A stretch of DNA of 64,000 nucleotides from contig JADJOY010000030.1 in assembly GCA_016713535.1 (NCBI GenBank), forward strand, positions 62,001 through 126,000, read 5' to 3'. The notes under the pieces were generated by a model, which was not told the DNA's origin, made no database searches, and saw only the letters and a list, made by a program, of their open reading frames with translations. The position numbers were made by a program, and so were the translations under genes. This DNA is from Deltaproteobacteria bacterium (lineage in GTDB: Bacteria; JADJOY01). The number at the start of each line of letters is the position of its first letter. Within the stretch, counting starts at the first letter, position 1. This document shows positions 46,652 through 55,322 of the stretch, in pieces.

Positions 46652-49006
46652 ATGCCGCTTCGATCGCGTCTCTCTCGGGCCGCCGCGGCGCTCGTGTTCG
46701 CCTCGCTCGCCGCGTGCGGCGGCGGCTCGGGCGGCGGCGGCGCCTCGTCGCCGCCGCTCGACGATCTCGCGCGCTACGTCGATCCGATGATCGGTACCCT
46801 GGGCTCGGGGAACGTGATCCCGGGACCGAGCCTGCCGCACGGCTTCGTGAAGCTCTCGCCGGACACCAACGCCGGCACCGGTGACATCGACGCCTACGAG
46901 TACGCCAACGACAAGATCGAAGCCTTCAGCCACACCCACCTCGAAGGTCCGGGGGGTAGCTTCAACGGCTACAGCCAGCTCGGCGTGATGGCGGTGGTCG
47001 GGAACCCCGGCTTCACCGAGAGCGCTTACGCGCAGCGCTTCTCGCACGCGAGCGAGGTGGCCGAGCCCGGCTACTACGCCGTCACCCTCGACGACTCGGG
47101 CGTGCGCGCCGAGCTCACCGCCACGGCCCGCGTCGGCGTCCATCGCTACACGTTCCCGGCCACCGACCGCGCGCGGCTCTTGATCGACGTGAGCCACAAC
47201 CGCGGCTTCGCGGTGGGCGGGTGGGTGGAGGTGGTCGACGCGCGAACGGTGCGCGGCTTCGGGCTCTACCAGGCCAACCCGCTGGTCGCGGTGTTCACCG
47301 GCTCGGCGCCCGGCGACACGGGCTTGAGCCCGCTCTACTTCCACGCGGTGGTCGATACGCCGAGCCGCGCCGCGGGCACGTGGAGCGGGACCAGGGGCCA
47401 GCCCGGAGTGTTGCGCGCGGAGGGCGCGGACATCGGCGCCTTCCTCGACTTCACCACCGGCGAAAGCCAGGCAGTCGTGCTGCGCGTGGGCGTCTCCGCG
47501 ATCGACGTCGAGCAGGCGCGCGCGAACCTGGAGCAGGGCGCCGGCGAGCTGCCCTTCGATGCCATCCGCGCCAGCGCGCGGGCCGCCTGGAACACGGTGC
47601 TGAACCGGGTCGCCGTCGACGGCGGCGGCGACGACCAGCGCGTCCAGCTCTACACCGCGCTCTACCACACGCTGCTCCAGCCCGTGGACTTCACCGAGGG
47701 CGGCCGCTACTGGAGCGGCGCCGACGGCGTCGGGGCGGTGTACGAGGCGCGGCGCGGAGGCGCCTTCTACTCCGACGACTGGTGCCTGTGGGACACGTTC
47801 CGCACCACGCATCCGCTGCAGACGCTCGTCGAGCCCGAGCGCCGCGACGACGTGGTCCAGTCGTACGTCGACGCGTACCAGCAGTCGGGCTGGCTGCCCA
47901 AGTGCAGCTGGCGGGCGACCGGCGACTCACGGGTGATGATCGGCAACCACCAGGGCTGCATGGCGCTCGACGCGTGGCGCAAGGGCTTCCGCGGCTTCGA
48001 CGCCGAGACCTTCTACGACGCCGCGAAGAAGAGCGCCGACCTCGACGAGAACCCGGTGCCGGCGCTCGGCTGCGGCTACTTCGAGCGCGGCACGCCGCCG
48101 AGCTACGTGAAGAACGGCTTCGTGGGGCTCGAGTGCGACGTGACGCAGGCGGCGGCGATGACGCTCGAATACGCCTACGACGACTGGTGCCTGAGCGAGC
48201 TGGCGGGCGAGCTCGGTCACGGCGACGACGCCGAGCGCTACGCGGCGCGCGCCCAGAACTACCGCAACCAGTGGAACGCGGCGAACCAGTCGATGCAGGC
48301 GCGCTTCGGCTGGGGAGCGTGGCTCGAGCCCTTCGATCCCACGGCGACGTGGGGCTTCACCGAGGCCAACGCGTGGATCTACACGTGGTTCGTGCCGCAC
48401 GACGTGCCCGGCTTGATGGAGCTGATGGGCGGCGCCGCGCCGTTCGCCGCCAAGCTCGACACCTTCTTCGACGGCGGCCACTACGACGCCTCGAACGAGC
48501 CCGACTTCCACGCGCCCTACCTCTACGCGTGGGCCGGCCAGCCGGCGAGCACCGCGCGCCGCGTGCGCGCGCTCCTCGACTCTTCGTTCTCGTCGCGGCC
48601 CGATGGGCTGCCCGGCAACGACGACGCCGGCGCCACCAGCGCCTGGCTCGCCTTCTCGATGCTCGGGCTCTACCCGGTGACGCCGGGCGCGCCCGTCTAC
48701 GTCCTCGGCACGCCGAGCTTCGAGCGCGCCGAGCTCAGGCTCGGCGACGCGAGCGGGCGCCACGCGCGCAGCTTCGTGATCGAAGCGCCCGGCGCCTCGC
48801 CCGCGAGCCCGTACGTGCAGCGCGCCACGCTGAACGGTGCCGCCCTCGAGCGCGCCTGGCTCACCCACGACGAACTCGCCGCCGGTGGCACGCTGGTGCT
48901 CGAGATGGGCAGCACGCCGAGTACGTGGGCGACGAACGGTTCACCGCCGCCGCCCAGTGGTGGAGCTCTCGAACGAGATGAACGGGTCTTCGTGGCGCCT
49001 GGGTGA
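46652..49006 (+). CDS. GH92 alpha-mannosidase, lipoprotein
   Basis: 784 residues, ATG 46652. The signal peptide ends in SLAAC (Cys22) with a GGGSGGGGASS linker. The GH92 family start YVDPMIGTLGSGNVIPGPSL is followed by the calcium and substrate region EAFSHTHLEGPGG. The catalytic core has DFTEGGRYWSGADG, SDDWCLWDTFRTTHPLQTLV, and the acid/base region MIGNHQGCMALDAWRKGF. Near the end GLPGNDDAGATSAWLAFSML is the conserved family motif GNDDxGxxSAW. These are calcium-dependent exo-mannosidases acting on mannans or N-glycans. The GH92 protein probably works with the other exported glycosidases of this window. Confidence 0.95.
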   Translation: MPLRSRLSRAAAALVFASLAACGGGSGGGGASSPPLDDLARYVDPMIGTLGSGNVIPGPSLPHGFVKLSPDTNAGTGDIDAYEYANDKIEAFSHTHLEGPGGSFNGYSQLGVMAVVGNPGFTESAYAQRFSHASEVAEPGYYAVTLDDSGVRAELTATARVGVHRYTFPATDRARLLIDVSHNRGFAVGGWVEVVDARTVRGFGLYQANPLVAVFTGSAPGDTGLSPLYFHAVVDTPSRAAGTWSGTRGQPGVLRAEGADIGAFLDFTTGESQAVVLRVGVSAIDVEQARANLEQGAGELPFDAIRASARAAWNTVLNRVAVDGGGDDQRVQLYTALYHTLLQPVDFTEGGRYWSGADGVGAVYEARRGGAFYSDDWCLWDTFRTTHPLQTLVEPERRDDVVQSYVDAYQQSGWLPKCSWRATGDSRVMIGNHQGCMALDAWRKGFRGFDAETFYDAAKKSADLDENPVPALGCGYFERGTPPSYVKNGFVGLECDVTQAAAMTLEYAYDDWCLSELAGELGHGDDAERYAARAQNYRNQWNAANQSMQARFGWGAWLEPFDPTATWGFTEANAWIYTWFVPHDVPGLMELMGGAAPFAAKLDTFFDGGHYDASNEPDFHAPYLYAWAGQPASTARRVRALLDSSFSSRPDGLPGNDDAGATSAWLAFSMLGLYPVTPGAPVYVLGTPSFERAELRLGDASGRHARSFVIEAPGASPASPYVQRATLNGAALERAWLTHDELAAGGTLVLEMGSTPSTWATNGSPPPPSGGALERDERVFVAPG

Positions 49007-49039
49007 ACCGACCTGGCTATAGACGGCGGTTGCCGAATC

Positions 49040-50427
49040 GTGAGGCGTCGGTCGCAGGTCCGGCGCCTGCGTGGTGGCTCTGTCCTCCTGCTCGTCTCGT
49101 TGGCCTCCGAGGCGCAGGCGCAAGCGCCGGCCGTCCGTTTGGCGGCAACCGCGCCGCCGAGCCCCGTGGGTTCGGGGCACGGGCCGTAGGCTCGGGGTCG
49201 GCCTTCATCGCGCTCTCGCGGACGATGCGACGGCGGCTTCGTGGAATCCCGGCGGGCTGGTCCAGCCGAGCGGCCCGAGATTTCGGCGGTGGGCCCAGGG
49301 ACCTACCAGACGTCGTCGGGAGCGAGCTTCGACGACCAAGACGGGCCGATCGCCGTCGAACGCGAGGTGGCCGACGCCGAGGTGGGGGCCCTCGGCGTGA
49401 ACTACGCGAGCGCCGCGGTGCCGTTCGCGGTGCGCGGCCTCAACCTCGTCGCCTCGCTCAACTACCAGCAGAAGCTCTCGTTCGCCCGCGAGGCCACCGC
49501 CTTCATCCAGAGCACGGGTCCGGGGCTGGTGGAGGAGGACGTCGTCGAGTTCGAGCAGCAGGGCTGGGTCTACGCGATCGCACCGGCGCTTGCCGCCGAG
49601 ATCACGCCGAGCCTCTCGGTGGGGCGGCCGTCGAGCACTGGTTCGACGGGATCGGACGGGAGTACGCCTGGCGCCAGCGGGTCCGCCAGTCGTTCGACCT
49701 GGTGCTGAACGGCGAGCCGGCATCCGGAGCCTCGCGTTCAACCACGGACTTCCGGGACTTCGACGGGACGGGTGGGACGATCGGAGTGTTGTGGCGGGAT
49801 CCGGCGGGGATCTCGGCTGGCGCGGTCGTCCACGTGCCGTTCCAGGCGCACTTCGATCTCGCCGGCCAGGTCACGGACGCCAACGGCGCCGAGTCCACGC
49901 GGGCCCAGCACCTCACGATGGAGGTGCCCGTGTCGTACGGGTTCGGTATCTCGATCCGGCCGTCGGATCGGCTCACGTTCGCCGCCGACTTCACGCGGGT
50001 CGAGTGGGGTGACTTTCGCTTGATCGACGAGCGTGGCAACGAGTTCTCCGCCGCCGGCGACCCGGTCGGCGCGGGCAACGAGTTCCTGAACCCGGGTGAC
50101 CCGGTCTCGCCGGGGGTAGACGCGACGAACACGATCCGACTCGGCGTCGAGTACGTGATCGCGGCCGAGCGCCCCGGGTTCACCACCCGCGCAGGTGCTT
50201 TCTACGACCCGGAGCCGTCGCGAGGCGCGCCCGCATCGTTCTGGGGTGGCAGCGTCGGCCTCGGCTTCACGACGGAGCGGTTCAGCGTCGATCTCGCCTA
50301 CCAGCTCCGGGTTGGGCTCGACGTGACTCGCACCGCCACCCAGCGCAGCGTGCTCCAGACCCGCGATCGCGCCGGGATCGACGAGTTTCGTCACGAGTGT
50401 TTGTTGTCGACCGTTTACTACTTCTGA
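49040..50427 (+). pseudogene. FadL/OmpP1-type outer membrane protein (several frame breaks)
   Basis: About 460 residues after repair. A GTG at 49040 starts a signal peptide ending SLASEAQAQA. Pieces then follow in different frames: RGFGARAVGSGSAFIAL, LADDATAASWNPGGLVQPSG (the family motif A-x-A-x-W-N-P-A/G), ERPEISAVG, YASAAVPFAVRGLNLVASLN, and from about 49620 one frame to the end with VSYGFGISIRPSDRLTFAAD and LGFTTERFSVDLAYQLRVGL. FadL-like porins import hydrophobic compounds. Four frame changes within 49150-49630 make either local assembly error or decay possible. The C terminus VYYF ends in an aromatic residue, as expected for outer-membrane barrels. Confidence 0.75.
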
Positions 50428-50621
50428 GAACGCATTCCGGAGCAGCTGGACGGCGGCGCGCTGCGCCTCCCGGCCCAGCCGCTGGCGCTCGGGCGCCGCT
50501 TCTCGTGGCGCGGGCGTGAGCAAAGCCGCGGAAATCCGCGGAGATCGCGACCTGCGCGGTTGGCCTCGTGCTTGCGTGACGAATCGCCCGAGCTCGCCTC
50601 CCCGTCGGCGAGGAGACTCCC

Positions 50622-51002
50622 TTGTACGCACCCACGACGCGCACGCGCACCGACGCAGACCAGCGCTGGCTCGCCGTGTGTCGCGCCGACGAGGTTCCGC
50701 TCGACGGCGGCGCGTGCGTGCGGGTGGCCGAGCGGCGCATCGCGATCTTCCGCTACGCCAGCCGCGAGCAGTGGTTCGCGACCGACAACCGTTGCCCGCA
50801 CCGCGGCTCGGAGGTCCTCGCGCAGGGACGCCTCGCCGACGTGAGCGGCGAGCCGAGCGTGGTCTGCCCCATGCACCAGAGCGCCTTCGCGCTCACGGAC
50901 GGGCGGTGCGTGAGCGGCGGCGAGGGTGGTGTCCGCACCTATCCGGTCGCGGTCGGAGACGGGATCGTGCGGATCGCCGTCGATCTGGAGGTCGAGCCCT
51001 GA
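50622..51002 (+). CDS. Rieske [2Fe-2S] protein, NirD-like
   Basis: 126 residues. The TTG at 50622 is chosen because AGGAGA lies seven bases upstream; no ATG or GTG fits better. The Rieske ligands are Cys58-x-His60 (CPHRG) and Cys82-x2-His85 (CPMHQSAF), with a 21-residue gap between motifs. VRVAERRIAIFRYASREQWF and LTDGRCVSGGEGGVRTYPVA are typical of the small subunit of NAD(P)H nitrite reductase and related stand-alone ferredoxins. No nitrite reductase large subunit is nearby. It lies upstream of the prenyl synthase operon and might supply electrons to it, but a probable promoter separates them. Confidence 0.88.
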   Translation: MYAPTTRTRTDADQRWLAVCRADEVPLDGGACVRVAERRIAIFRYASREQWFATDNRCPHRGSEVLAQGRLADVSGEPSVVCPMHQSAFALTDGRCVSGGEGGVRTYPVAVGDGIVRIAVDLEVEP

Positions 51003-51185
51003 CCGTGCCTCGCCCCGTGGCACGGCTGCATTTCCCGCTCCTCCGAGCGGTTCGCCTGACCGACGCGCGCGCCCCGGCGGTGACCCGATCGGCACCGACC
51101 GGCGGCGTGGGCTCGCGAGAGGCCTGATTCGGGTGCCCATCGGGCGCTCGCGCGATGGCGTCGGACGGCGCGACGCTCCGCACAA

Positions 51186-51216
51186 TTGCCGCATCCCCTA
51201 CAGGTAAACGTAGAAT
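51186..51216 (+). promoter_or_regulatory. Possible sigma70-like promoter of the polyprenyl synthetase operon
   Basis: ttgccg (51186-51191) and tagaat (51211-51216) with a 19-base spacer, in the only AT-richer stretch between the Rieske gene and the ATG at 51242. It is followed 12 bases before the ATG by the purine-rich gagag. The spacing is longer than the ideal 17, so confidence is low. Confidence 0.35.
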
Positions 51217-51241
51217 CCGGCTCTCGCTTGCCGAGAGCCCG

Positions 51242-52401
51242 ATGCCGCCCGCGACCGCGACCCCGCTCGAAGTGCCCATCCCTCACGCCGCCACGGCGCG
51301 GGGGCTCGCCCCCGATCGGCTCGTCGCGTACCTGCAGGACGCGCGCGAGCGCACGATCGACGAGATCCGCGAGCTGGTGCCGGCGCGGCGCCGCCACTCG
51401 GGGCGCCTCTACGAGCTGATGCTCGACTACCCGCTGCGCGAGGCGAAGGCCCTTCGCCCCGCGCTCTGCATCGCCACCTGCCGTGCGCTCGGTGGCCAGC
51501 TCGCGGCGGTGTTGCCGTCGGCGGCGATGCTCGAGCTCTTCCACAACGCGTTCCTGATCCACGACGACGTCGAGGACGACTCCGAGCTGCGGCGCGGCGC
51601 GCCGACGTTGCACCGCGCCGAGGGTGTCCCGACCGCGGTCAACGTGGGCGACGGGATGCTCGCCCTCGCGCTCCGGCCGCTCCTCGACAACACCCGCACC
51701 GTCGGGCTCGGCAAGGCGCTGCGGATCCTCGAGCTGGTGGCGCGGATGGCGCGCGAGTCGGCGGAGGGGCAGGCGATCGAGCTCGACTGGATCCGCGCCA
51801 ACGCGTGGGACCAGCGCGACGCCGACTACTTCCGCATGGTGCACAAGAAGACCGGCTGGTACTCGTTCATCACGCCGGTCCTCCTCGGGGCGCTGGTCGG
51901 TGGGGTCGAGCCGGCGCGCCTCGCGCGCCTCGGCCGCTTCGCGACGCTGCTCGGGCTCGCCTTCCAGGTCCAGGACGACGCGCTCAACCTCGACGCCGAC
52001 GAGACCGCCTACGGCAAGGAGCTCGCCGGCGATCTGTGGGAAGGCAAGCGCACGCTGATCCTCCTCCATGCGCTCGGGGCCGCCTCGCCCGGCGAGCGCG
52101 CGCGGGCGATCGGGATCCTGGCCAAGCGCCGCCCGGGCGCGGGCATCTCCGAGCTCGAGGCCAAGTCGGTGGCCGACGTGGAGTTCCTGCGCAGCCTCGT
52201 GGATCGATCCGGCGCCATCGCGTTGGCGCGCGCGCCGCGCGGCGGCGCGCGCCGAGCGGAGCCGCGAGGTGCTGGCACTCGCGACGAGCGACGTCGCGCC
52301 GTCGTCGCACCTCGATTTCCTGTTCGGCGTGGTGCGCTACGTGATCGAGCGGGATCGCTGGAGCGGAGCCGAGCGCTCGAAGCTCGGCGGGGAGAACGCG
52401 C
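51242..52401 (+). CDS. Polyprenyl (GGPP-type) synthetase, C-terminal frame unresolved
   Basis: About 373 residues. Condenses isopentenyl diphosphate with allylic diphosphates. The aspartate-rich FARM is HNAFLIHDDVEDDSELRRG (DDxxD at residues 108-112). The second motif is AFQVQDDALNLDADE, in which the last Asp of DDxxD is Asn. EAKALRPALCIATCRALGG carries the usual KxxRP. The product chain-length pocket cannot be judged reliably. After LRSLVDRSGAIALARA the frame changes within a GC-repetitive stretch (about 52229-52256). It continues as AERSREVLALATSDV and HLDFLFGVVRYVIERDR, the normal C terminus, without meeting a stop before the next gene. At least one base is therefore wrong here and the true stop is unknown. 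ATG 51242 is favoured by a gagag ribosome site. Confidence 0.88.
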
Positions 52402-53058
52402 GTGGACTGGAAAGATCTGCTGGAAGCCGACTCACCCGACGCGCTGGTCGAGCGCCTGCGACGGCGCTTCGAGGAGCGCAGGGCCTCGCTCGGCGCGGAC
52501 CCGGGCGCCACCGCGGACGACGCGGCCAGCGCCAGGACGCCCGCCGACACTCGAGCCACGCCTGCCGGCCAGGAACCCGACGCGGGCTCGCTCGGCGAGC
52601 GCGCACGCGCCCACTTCGCCGACCTCGAGGAGCGCGAGCGCAAGCAGGCTCGGCTCACCCGCGACCTCCTCGACGCGCTGCGCCCGGAGCGCGCCGCGGA
52701 GCTCGGCACGGCCCCTCCGCAGCGGCTGCTCGAGCTGCACGCGGAGGCGGGCGCCGTGACCGGCGGCGCGTTCGTCGTGGAGAACGCCAGCGCGGTGACG
52801 GTGGCGCTCTCGTTCGAGGTCGTCGGTGTGCGCGACGGGCTCGGCGTCTCGCGAGCCGCGCCGCCGATCGCGTTCGAGCCGAGCGCGCCGTCGCTGGCGC
52901 CGCGCGAAGCGCGTCGGGTGCGGGTCCGGATCGACCTCGCCGACGCCCCGTCCGAGCCCGGCGCGCGCCTCGAGCTGCAGGTGCGGGTCCATGCCGACGG
53001 ACGCCACCACCTCACGCTGTGGATCGACGTCGTGGTCGATCCCCGGACGTTCGAATGA
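52402..53058 (+). CDS. Uncharacterised protein with C-terminal Ig-like beta-sandwich
   Basis: 218 residues, GTG 52402 after GGGGAGAAC. The N-terminal half is helical and charged (VERLRRRFEERRAS, ARAHFADLEERERKQARLTR). A linker rich in Ala, Asp and Pro separates two helical parts. The C-terminal 100 residues (GGAFVVENASAVTVALSFEV, LAPREARRVRVRIDLADAP, LELQVRVHADGRHHLTLWID) have the alternating hydrophobic pattern of an immunoglobulin-like or ASH-like sandwich. No known family was recognised. Its stop overlaps the following start (ATGA). No signal peptide is present, so it is cytoplasmic. Confidence 0.7.
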   Translation: MDWKDLLEADSPDALVERLRRRFEERRASLGADPGATADDAASARTPADTRATPAGQEPDAGSLGERARAHFADLEERERKQARLTRDLLDALRPERAAELGTAPPQRLLELHAEAGAVTGGAFVVENASAVTVALSFEVVGVRDGLGVSRAAPPIAFEPSAPSLAPREARRVRVRIDLADAPSEPGARLELQVRVHADGRHHLTLWIDVVVDPRTFE

Positions 53059-53768
53059 GCGCCGTGCCGGCCGAAGACGACGGGCTGCCGCGGCTGGTGG
53101 TGCGCGGGGCCGAGGACCACCTCCTGCAAGCGCTGCGCGACCTGCAGCTCGCCGTGCTCGGCCACCCCGCGGCCGCGCACGCCGCGTACGCGGCGCTGGT
53201 CGCGGAGGGTCGTCGTTTCGCCGCGACGCCGGAGGGTGAGCGCTGGAGCACACGCCTGGCCGGCTCCGACCTGCTGCGCCGGGTGCGCATGGTGTGGGAC
53301 GCGAGCACCCTCGAGCAGCTCGCGCACCCCGACGCCGCTCCGCCCGTGACGCTGCCGTCGGTGGTGCTCGACGCGCTGGTCGGCACCGCGCAGAGCCCGG
53401 CGCTCGAGAAGCCCTCACCCGCCTGGTGTTTCGTCGCTCCGCCGACCGGGGTGCGGATGATCGACGAGGTCCGCGAGCCGACGCCCGAGGGGACGAGCTT
53501 CGCGCTGCTGGTGCTCGGCCTGCTCTCCACGCTCGAGCGGTTCGAGCGCTTGCTCGGCGCTCCCACCTCAGCGCCGGCGCGCGGCCCGGGGACGCTCGAG
53601 CCGAGCCCCGCTGGCGATCCCGCACTGCTCGCCGTGCTCGGTGTGCTGGGCTTCGCGCACCGCTTCCGCGAGGTCCTCGGAGGGCTCGAGGACGACGCCG
53701 CCCGGCCGCCAGCGTCGAGCGTGGCCGCCGCGACCCCGTCCGAGCCACAGGGGAGCTGGCTCCGGTGA
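53055..53768 (+). CDS. Uncharacterised helical protein of the prenyl operon
   Basis: 237 residues. ATG 53055 overlaps the previous stop by four bases; its own TGA overlaps the next GTG by four bases. The sequence is mostly amphipathic helices (AEDHLLQALRDLQLAVLGHP, VRMVWDASTLEQLAHPD, TPEGTSFALLVLGLLSTLER) with a Pro/Ala-rich C terminus. No motif is recognised. The strict coupling suggests that it is made in a fixed ratio with its neighbours and may form a complex with them. Confidence 0.7.
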   Translation: MSAVPAEDDGLPRLVVRGAEDHLLQALRDLQLAVLGHPAAAHAAYAALVAEGRRFAATPEGERWSTRLAGSDLLRRVRMVWDASTLEQLAHPDAAPPVTLPSVVLDALVGTAQSPALEKPSPAWCFVAPPTGVRMIDEVREPTPEGTSFALLVLGLLSTLERFERLLGAPTSAPARGPGTLEPSPAGDPALLAVLGVLGFAHRFREVLGGLEDDAARPPASSVAAATPSEPQGSWLR

Positions 53769-54850
53769 GCGCGCTGCCGTCTCGGCTGCTGCGGCCGGCA
53801 CCCGCGGCACCCCTCGCTGGCGCGATCGCCGAGGCCATCCGCGCCACCAATCACCTCCGCCGCGGGTCCAGCGAGCCGGCGGTCGCCGGTGCCTGGAAGG
53901 AGTGGTTCCACTTCTGCGTGCTCGCGCCCGAGGTGGCGGTGCTGGTCAACCTGAGCGTGTTCGAGGACCCTCGCCCGGCCGCACGCGGCGCCGAGGTGGG
54001 GCGGGCGCTGGTCCTCGTCCACGCCGGCGGCTGGCACGGCGGCGCGGAGACGTTCGCCGCGGAGGCGCTACGCCTGCGAGCCGGAGCGCTCAGCTTCGCG
54101 CTCGGCCCGCACACGGTCGACTTCCGGGACGGTCGCTTCCGCGTCATGGGCGTGCTCGCCCGCGCCGACGTGAGCTTCGAGCTCGACCTCACACCGCTCG
54201 CGTTCCCCACCGCCACTCGCAACGCCGCGTTCGCGCACGGCTCGCCGGTCCACTGGCTGGCGGTGCCGCGGCTGGCCGCGACCGGCACGGTGACCGTGGG
54301 TCGCCGCAGCCACACGTTCGACGGCGTGCCGGCCTATCACGACCACAACTGGGGGCGCTTCCGCTGGGGGGGCGACTTCGCGTGGGAGTGGGGAGTCGGG
54401 CTGCCCGACGATCCCGGCTCGCCGTGGTCGCTGGTCTTCGATCGCCTCACCGACCGCTCGCGAGGGCGAGTGCTCACGCAGGGGCTCTACCTGTGGCGGG
54501 GAGCCGAGCCGGCGCGGATCCTGCGCGAGCGCGCGGTGCGCTTCGAGCTCTCGCGCCAGCACCTGCGCGCCCGTCCGTTTCGCATCCCGGCGGCCCTCGC
54601 GGTGCTCGCGGAAGGCGAGGCGGCCGACGTGCCCGCCACGCTGAGCCTCGCCGGGCTCGCGGGCGACGACCGCGTCGAGGCGGAGTTCGCGATCGAGAGC
54701 CTCGCGCAGGTGCTGGTACCGAACGACGCCGACGACCTGCGCCTCACCACCATCAACGAGACCGTCGCGCGCATGCACCTGCGCGGGCGCGTGGACGGTG
54801 AGGCGCTCGACGTGCCCGGGCGTGCGTTCGTGGAGCTGGTCCGTGGCTGA
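53765..54850 (+). CDS. CrtC/AttH-type lipocalin-like protein (carotenoid hydratase superfamily)
   Basis: 361 residues, GTG 53765. KEWFHFCVLAPEVAVLVNLS and the hallmark YHDHNWGRFRWGGDFAWEWG are the signature of the CrtC N-terminal lipocalin/AttH family. Its members include carotenoid 1,2-hydratase (hydroxyneurosporene synthase) and proteins of unknown substrate. Two beta-barrel halves are expected: the first ends near residue 190, the second (SLVFDRLTDRSRGRVLTQGL to the end) follows. It fits a binding or hydrating role for a long prenyl or other lipid chain. No phytoene synthase is near, so a carotenoid product is not assumed. Confidence 0.8.
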   Translation: MSALPSRLLRPAPAAPLAGAIAEAIRATNHLRRGSSEPAVAGAWKEWFHFCVLAPEVAVLVNLSVFEDPRPAARGAEVGRALVLVHAGGWHGGAETFAAEALRLRAGALSFALGPHTVDFRDGRFRVMGVLARADVSFELDLTPLAFPTATRNAAFAHGSPVHWLAVPRLAATGTVTVGRRSHTFDGVPAYHDHNWGRFRWGGDFAWEWGVGLPDDPGSPWSLVFDRLTDRSRGRVLTQGLYLWRGAEPARILRERAVRFELSRQHLRARPFRIPAALAVLAEGEAADVPATLSLAGLAGDDRVEAEFAIESLAQVLVPNDADDLRLTTINETVARMHLRGRVDGEALDVPGRAFVELVRG

Positions 54851-55322
54851 GCGCACGCTCGACGGCTTCGTGCGGCGCTCGCTCGCGATCCTCGAGCACG
54901 AGCATCCGGCCGGCTACCGCCGGCTCCACGCCGCGCTCGGGCGCCGCCGGGTCGAGCTCGGCCTCGACGGAGACCCGTTCGTGCTCGCCGTCGCGGGAGC
55001 GCGCATCCGCCTCGAGCCGGCGGCGAGCGAGCGCGCTTGCGCCGCCGTCGAGCTGGGGCGCGCGACCGTCGTGTCGATCCTGGACGGCGAGGTCGAGCTC
55101 CTCGACGCCCTGCTGGCGGACCACCTGCACGTGCGCGGCTCGATCGCCGAGCTGGGCGAGCTGTGGGACGCCACGCGCCTCTACCTCCACGGCCTGATCC
55201 GCTGCCCCTCGATTCCGCCGCTGCTCGATGCGCTGCGCGCCGGCGACGACCACGACGCACCATCCGTCGACCTCGTGTCGACCAACAGGGAGAACCCTCG
55301 TGACCAACCCGACCCCCCGTGA
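54843..55322 (+). CDS. SCP2-like (sterol carrier) small protein
   Basis: 159 residues. The GTG at 54843 lies inside the end of the previous gene (8-base overlap). The order of elements matches SCP2 domains: VELGLDGDPFVLAVAGARIR and LEPAASERACAAVELGRATV, then SILDGEVELLDALLADHLHV and RGSIAELGELWDATRLYLHG, where the last two resemble the lipid-pocket helix and the 'G.l.v.Gd' turn. Similarity is by pattern only. SCP2-like proteins bind sterols or other hydrophobic molecules in the cytoplasm. The stop lies 23 bases inside the following gene. Confidence 0.6.
   Translation: MAERTLDGFVRRSLAILEHEHPAGYRRLHAALGRRRVELGLDGDPFVLAVAGARIRLEPAASERACAAVELGRATVVSILDGEVELLDALLADHLHVRGSIAELGELWDATRLYLHGLIRCPSIPPLLDALRAGDDHDAPSVDLVSTNRENPRDQPDPP

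Noticed and set aside
52068-53768. Fusion of polyprenyl synthetase to the 237-residue protein in one frame
   Set aside because: The frame between 52400 and 53050 is the Arg/Pro-rich shadow of the real gene at 52402-53058; the apparent read-through comes from a lost stop or an indel.
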